A stretch of 8,352 bases of DNA, taken from Minisyncoccota bacterium. Lineage in GTDB: Bacteria > Patescibacteriota > Minisyncoccia > UBA6257 > XYB1-36-10. The notes below the pieces were generated by a model, which saw only the letters and a list, made by a program, of their open reading frames with translations, had not been told where the DNA came from and did not search any database. Position 1 is the first letter of the stretch. Each line of letters opens with the position of its first letter. Made by a program: the position numbers and the translations under genes. Where the stretch lies: assembly GCA_028709185.1 (NCBI GenBank), contig JAQVXM010000029.1, forward strand, positions 1-8,352, in the 5' to 3' direction. Positions 6,012 through 8,352 of the stretch are shown here, one piece after another.

Positions 6012-6162
6012 CATAGCCGCGACTTGAAGGCTCTCCCGATATGATATTCACATCGGAACTCCGATTATATCGGAGCGCGGCCAAAACCTGTTCTGATTTT
6101 TTTTAAAATCAGTCAAAGACCTAAATAAATTTTCTTTGGTAAAAACCAAATCAATTTTATTT
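6012..6162 (-). other. Structured 16S 3' trailer
   Basis: About 150 nt between the 16S 3' end and the processing stem, with no gene in it. Visible hairpins on the minus strand: CTGATTTT/AAAATCAG; CTCCGAT-ATA-ATCGGAG; and CCGAT...TGA-TAT-TCA...ATCGG. The last two are enclosed by GCCGCG (6081-6076) and CGCGGC (6021-6016), forming a small multi-branch domain. It contains no tRNA, no 23S start and no U-tract terminator. A CAAGTC/GACTTG inverted repeat at 6007-6026 could compete with the base of the processing stem. Confidence 0.55.
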
Positions 6163-6240
6163 TATTTAATTGTTCCACGCACAGCTTCCGCTACACGTGC
6201 CTTGTTACGACTTCGTCCATGTCACCGAACTCACCCTTAA

Positions 6241-6318
6241 CCAGCCCGAAACCAACAAAGTTGGCAAACTAAAAATAAATTTTATTTTAGCTTGCTCGCT
6301 TTGCGAGCTTTGGGCTGG
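6241..6318 (-). other. Enlarged helix 44 tip of 16S rRNA
   Basis: CCAGCCC/GGGCTGG (6312-6318 with 6241-6247) closes a loop holding three small hairpins: GCTCGC-AAA-GCGAGC (6308-6294), an AT-rich CTAAAA...TTTTAG (6290-6269) and CCAAC-TTT-GTTGG (6264-6252). E. coli has a simple hairpin end here, so this is roughly 45 nt of extra RNA arranged as a multi-branch tip. Confidence 0.7.
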
Positions 6319-6421
6319 CCTTCAGGTGCTTCCGGCTCCCTTGACGTGACGGGCAGTGAGTACAGGACTCGAGAACGTATTCACCGCGCCATGGCTGATG
6401 CGCGATTACTAGCGATTCCGG

Positions 6422-6458
<37 letters not shown>

Positions 6459-6582
6459 AGGCCGCTTTTTTGAGATTAGCTCCGCCTCGCGGCTTAGCAA
6501 CCCTTTATAACGGCCATTGTAGCATGAGTGTCGCCCAGGGTATCAAAGGGCCACGCTGATTTGACGTCATCCCCACCTTCCT

Positions 6583-6689
6583 CCCAGCCCCAATTTCGCT
6601 ATCAATAACATTAGAAAATTTTCTAACATTAATTCTTAAAAAATATCAATTAAATAAATTTAATATCCTTTAGTGAAATTGGGGCTGGG
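6583..6689 (-). other. Insertion extending helix 40 of 16S rRNA
   Basis: The short E. coli hairpin between ACTGCC and GGAGGAAGG is replaced by a 19-bp stem (6689-6671 with 6601-6583, two G-U or equivalent wobbles at most). The stem is topped by about 69 nt of AT-rich RNA that contains the palindrome TTAGAAAATTTTCTAA (6611-6626). It is too short for a self-splicing intron and has no reading frame. The form matches an intervening sequence of the kind cut out by RNase III, or a stable expansion segment. Confidence 0.75.
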
Positions 6690-7885
6690 CAGTCTCGTCT
6701 GACACTTATAACAGACGACAGGGGTTGCGCTCGTTACCCCACTTAAGGGAACACCTCAAGGCACGAGCTGACGACAACCGTGCAGCACCCGTTCTAATAG
6801 TCCGATAAATCGGAGGGCCAATGTTTCTATCGGCTTTCCATTAGAATTTCAAACCCTGGTGAGGTGCCTCGCTTACCATCGAATTAAACCTCATGCTCCA
6901 CCGCTTGTGCGAGTCCCCGTCTATTCCTTTGAGTTTTAAGCTTGCGCTCGTACTTCCCAGGCGGCCTGCTTAACGCGTTAGCTTCGCCACTCCGAGGGTC
7001 GATACTCGAAACAGCTAGCAGGCATCGTTTAGGGCGTGGACTACAAGGGTATCTAATCCTTTTTGCTCCCCACGCTTTCGTGGCTCAGGGTCAGGAACGC
7101 CCCAGCTTGCTGCCTTCGCCTTTGGTATTCCGCACGATATCAACGGATGTCACCCCTACACCGTGCGTTCTGCAAGCCCCTAACGTCCTCAAAGCCTGGC
7201 AGTATCAAAAGCGGCCAGAAGGTTAAGCCCCCTGATTTTACTTCTGACTTACCAAGCCCCCTACCCACACTTTACGCCCAATAAATCCGGATAACGCTCG
7301 AGGTCTACGTATTACCGCGGGTGCTGGCACGTAGTTACCAACCTCTTTCCGCTAGGTACTATCATCGAAATTTATCCCTAGCTACCGCAGTTTACAACCC
7401 GAAGGCCTTCTTCCTGCACGCGGCGTCGCTCCATCAGGCTTTCGCCCATTGTGGAATATTCTCGACTGCTGCCTCCCGTAGGAGTACGGCCCGTGTCTCA
7501 GTGCCGTCGTTGGGGATCGGGCTCTCACCCCCCCTACCGGTCATAGCCTTGGTGAGCTATTACCTCACCAACAAGCTGATCGGACCTAGGCCAATCTTGA
7601 AGTGGATTGCTCCTTTACTCCAATCTTGCGAAAGGAGATTATCAGGTATTAGTCCCGATTTCTCGGAATTATTCCTGTCTTCAAGGTATGTTACCAAGGT
7701 GTTACTAACTCGTTTGCCACTATCCTAAAAACTTTTTTAATATTGCTATTAAATCAGTAAAAAGAATCGTTCGACTTGCATGCCTTATCCACGCCGCCAG
7801 CGTTCATCCTGGACCAGGATCAAATCCTCAGAATAAGAAACAAATTAAGAACAAAATTCCTAATTTATTTCCTAATATAGAAATT

Positions 7886-7912
7886 ACCTGGAACAACAAA
7901 AAAACTCTCTTT
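7886..7912 (-). repeat. 16S precursor processing stem, 5' arm
   Basis: The 5' partner of 5986-6011; on the minus strand it runs AAAGAG, AG, T7, GTTGTTCC, AGGT. It lies about 50 nt upstream of the mature 16S 5' end and would bring the two ends of the precursor together. Confidence 0.85.
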
Positions 7913-7929
7913 AATATATGGTTTGATTA

Positions 7930-7960
7930 AAAGAACTCTCTATGTCTTTAAGAGTTCTTT
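7930..7960 (-). other. Hairpin in the rRNA leader
   Basis: AAAGAACTCT (7960-7951) pairs perfectly with AGAGTTCTTT (7939-7930) around an 11-nt loop, about 27 nt after the predicted rRNA start point. Four Ts end the stem, so it could act as a weak attenuator, a processing site or an antitermination element. No boxA-like sequence was recognised. Confidence 0.5.
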
Positions 7961-7993
7961 GGTATTATTAAATTATCAAAGTTCGTAAAAACA

Positions 7994-8023
7994 ATTATAT
8001 AAGAAAGTCTCCTTCTATGTCAA
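7994..8023 (-). promoter_or_regulatory. Strong promoter of the 16S rRNA gene
   Basis: A perfect TTGACA (8023-8018), an 18-nt spacer and a perfect TATAAT (7999-7994) on the minus strand. The start is expected near 7987, giving a leader of about 150 nt before the mature 16S end. This is the best consensus promoter in the window, as expected for rRNA. Confidence 0.85.
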
Positions 8024-8026
8024 TAG

Positions 8027-8056
8027 AAAAGGCGAAGATAAATCTTCGCCTTTTTT
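8027..8056. terminator. Bidirectional terminator between the hypothetical gene and the rRNA promoter
   Basis: AAAAGGCGAAGAT, loop AA, ATCTTCGCCTTTT: a perfect 13-bp stem with T-tracts on both strands. On the minus strand it ends the 83-codon gene just before the rRNA promoter begins at 8023. Confidence 0.88.
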
Positions 8057-8071
8057 GTCCGCTCCGTTTTT

Positions 8072-8323
8072 TTATTCCTCAAACCAAACAGTCACCTCTC
8101 CTTCTTTTTCCGTTTCATAAGAACCGAATATAATTCTTCTCGGATTATAAGGTTCTCCCTCTTGATCGCCGAAAATTTCTTTTCTGGGATTGTGTATCAT
8201 TTTTTTTCTGACTAAATCATCGAAAAGCCATTTCGATATTTCTCTGCCTTTTTCCTTCACTTCTTCTTTATTCATTTCAGTTCTTCTCTTTTCTCTTTTT
8301 ATCTCTTTCTTTTTTTCTTCCAA
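8072..8323 (-). CDS. Small hypothetical protein with two tandem NPRxxIFG repeats
   Basis: Not recognised. The frame opens at TTG (8323-8321), preceded in frame by a stop, or at an internal ATG 16 codons later (8275-8273); the ATG start would give 67 residues. The N-terminal third is almost all Lys/Glu/Arg and probably a charged helix. It is followed by ISKWLFDDLVRKKM (29-42). Two adjacent 15-residue repeats follow: IHNPRKEIFGDQEGE (43-57) and PYNPRRIIFGSYETE (58-72), sharing NPRxxIFGxxExE. The tail is acidic and aromatic (EVTVWFEE). No signal peptide or membrane segment is seen. A good terminator follows 16 nt after the stop, supporting a real transcript. The start is unsure, and the upstream context is cut by the window edge. 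Confidence 0.6.
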   Translation of the reverse strand: MEEKKKEIKREKRRTEMNKEEVKEKGREISKWLFDDLVRKKMIHNPRKEIFGDQEGEPYNPRRIIFGSYETEKEGEVTVWFEE

Positions 8324-8352
8324 AAATTTTCCCTTTGGTGATGGTCATTATC

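Noticed and set aside
6012..6162. Displaced anti-Shine-Dalgarno further downstream
   Set aside because: I looked for CCUCC on the transcript strand in the whole trailer and found none.
6583..6689. Group I or group II intron in 16S
   Set aside because: CPR rRNA genes can hold introns, but this insert is about 90 nt, lacks catalytic-core sequence and any endonuclease frame, and simply extends a hairpin.
6942..7728. Plus-strand open frames of 73-135 codons at 6942-7226, 7063-7284 and 7321-7728
   Set aside because: They are antisense to conserved 16S rRNA sequence, have no family features, and arise from the low stop density of rRNA.

Overview
The window looks like a piece of a Candidate Phyla Radiation (Patescibacteria) genome, most likely from the Parcubacteria side, though the lineage is an inference. 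The grounds are AT-rich intergenic DNA, small compact housekeeping genes, a shortened RecO and bL19, a lone CapA-type phosphoesterase, and a strongly divergent 16S rRNA gene with helix insertions. Almost everything is read from the minus strand; the exception is one secreted 3D-domain protein gene.

Layout, low to high coordinate. 1-211: 5' end of glycyl-tRNA synthetase. 246-2138: a 630-residue single-pass membrane protein with DUF11-like repeats. 2191-2700: recO. These three form a minus-strand operon read recO, membrane protein, glyQS. 2701-3046 is a divergent regulatory region holding the recO promoter and, on the plus strand, a sigma70-type promoter with a long structured leader for the 3D-domain gene (3047-3508). 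A bidirectional terminator (3507-3545) separates that gene from convergent capA (3571-4596). tRNA-Leu(GAG) follows at 4644-4727, then a possible small RNA with its own terminator, a second bidirectional terminator, rplS (4923-5222) and a receiver-domain protein (5241-5939). The 16S rRNA gene (about 6163-7835) has its own strong promoter (7994-8023) and a long processing stem whose arms flank the gene (5986-6011 and 7886-7912). A small repeat-containing hypothetical gene (8072-8323) closes the window.

The main result concerns translation initiation. The 16S gene looks functional: universal motifs are intact and several helices carry compensatory changes. Its 3' tail, however, has no CCUCC anti-Shine-Dalgarno; the aligned bases read AAUUAAAU. 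In agreement, none of the protein starts has a credible Shine-Dalgarno sequence. Three promoter-proximal genes (recO, capA, the receiver gene) have a -10 hexamer ending exactly 6 nt before the start codon, which predicts leaderless mRNAs. The window therefore suggests a bacterium that has given up SD/anti-SD pairing and relies on leaderless or unstructured-leader initiation.

The 16S gene is also unlinked from 23S/5S within this window: a protein gene follows it directly. It has an approximately 90-nt insertion in helix 40, an enlarged helix 44 tip, and substitutions in several universal primer sites.
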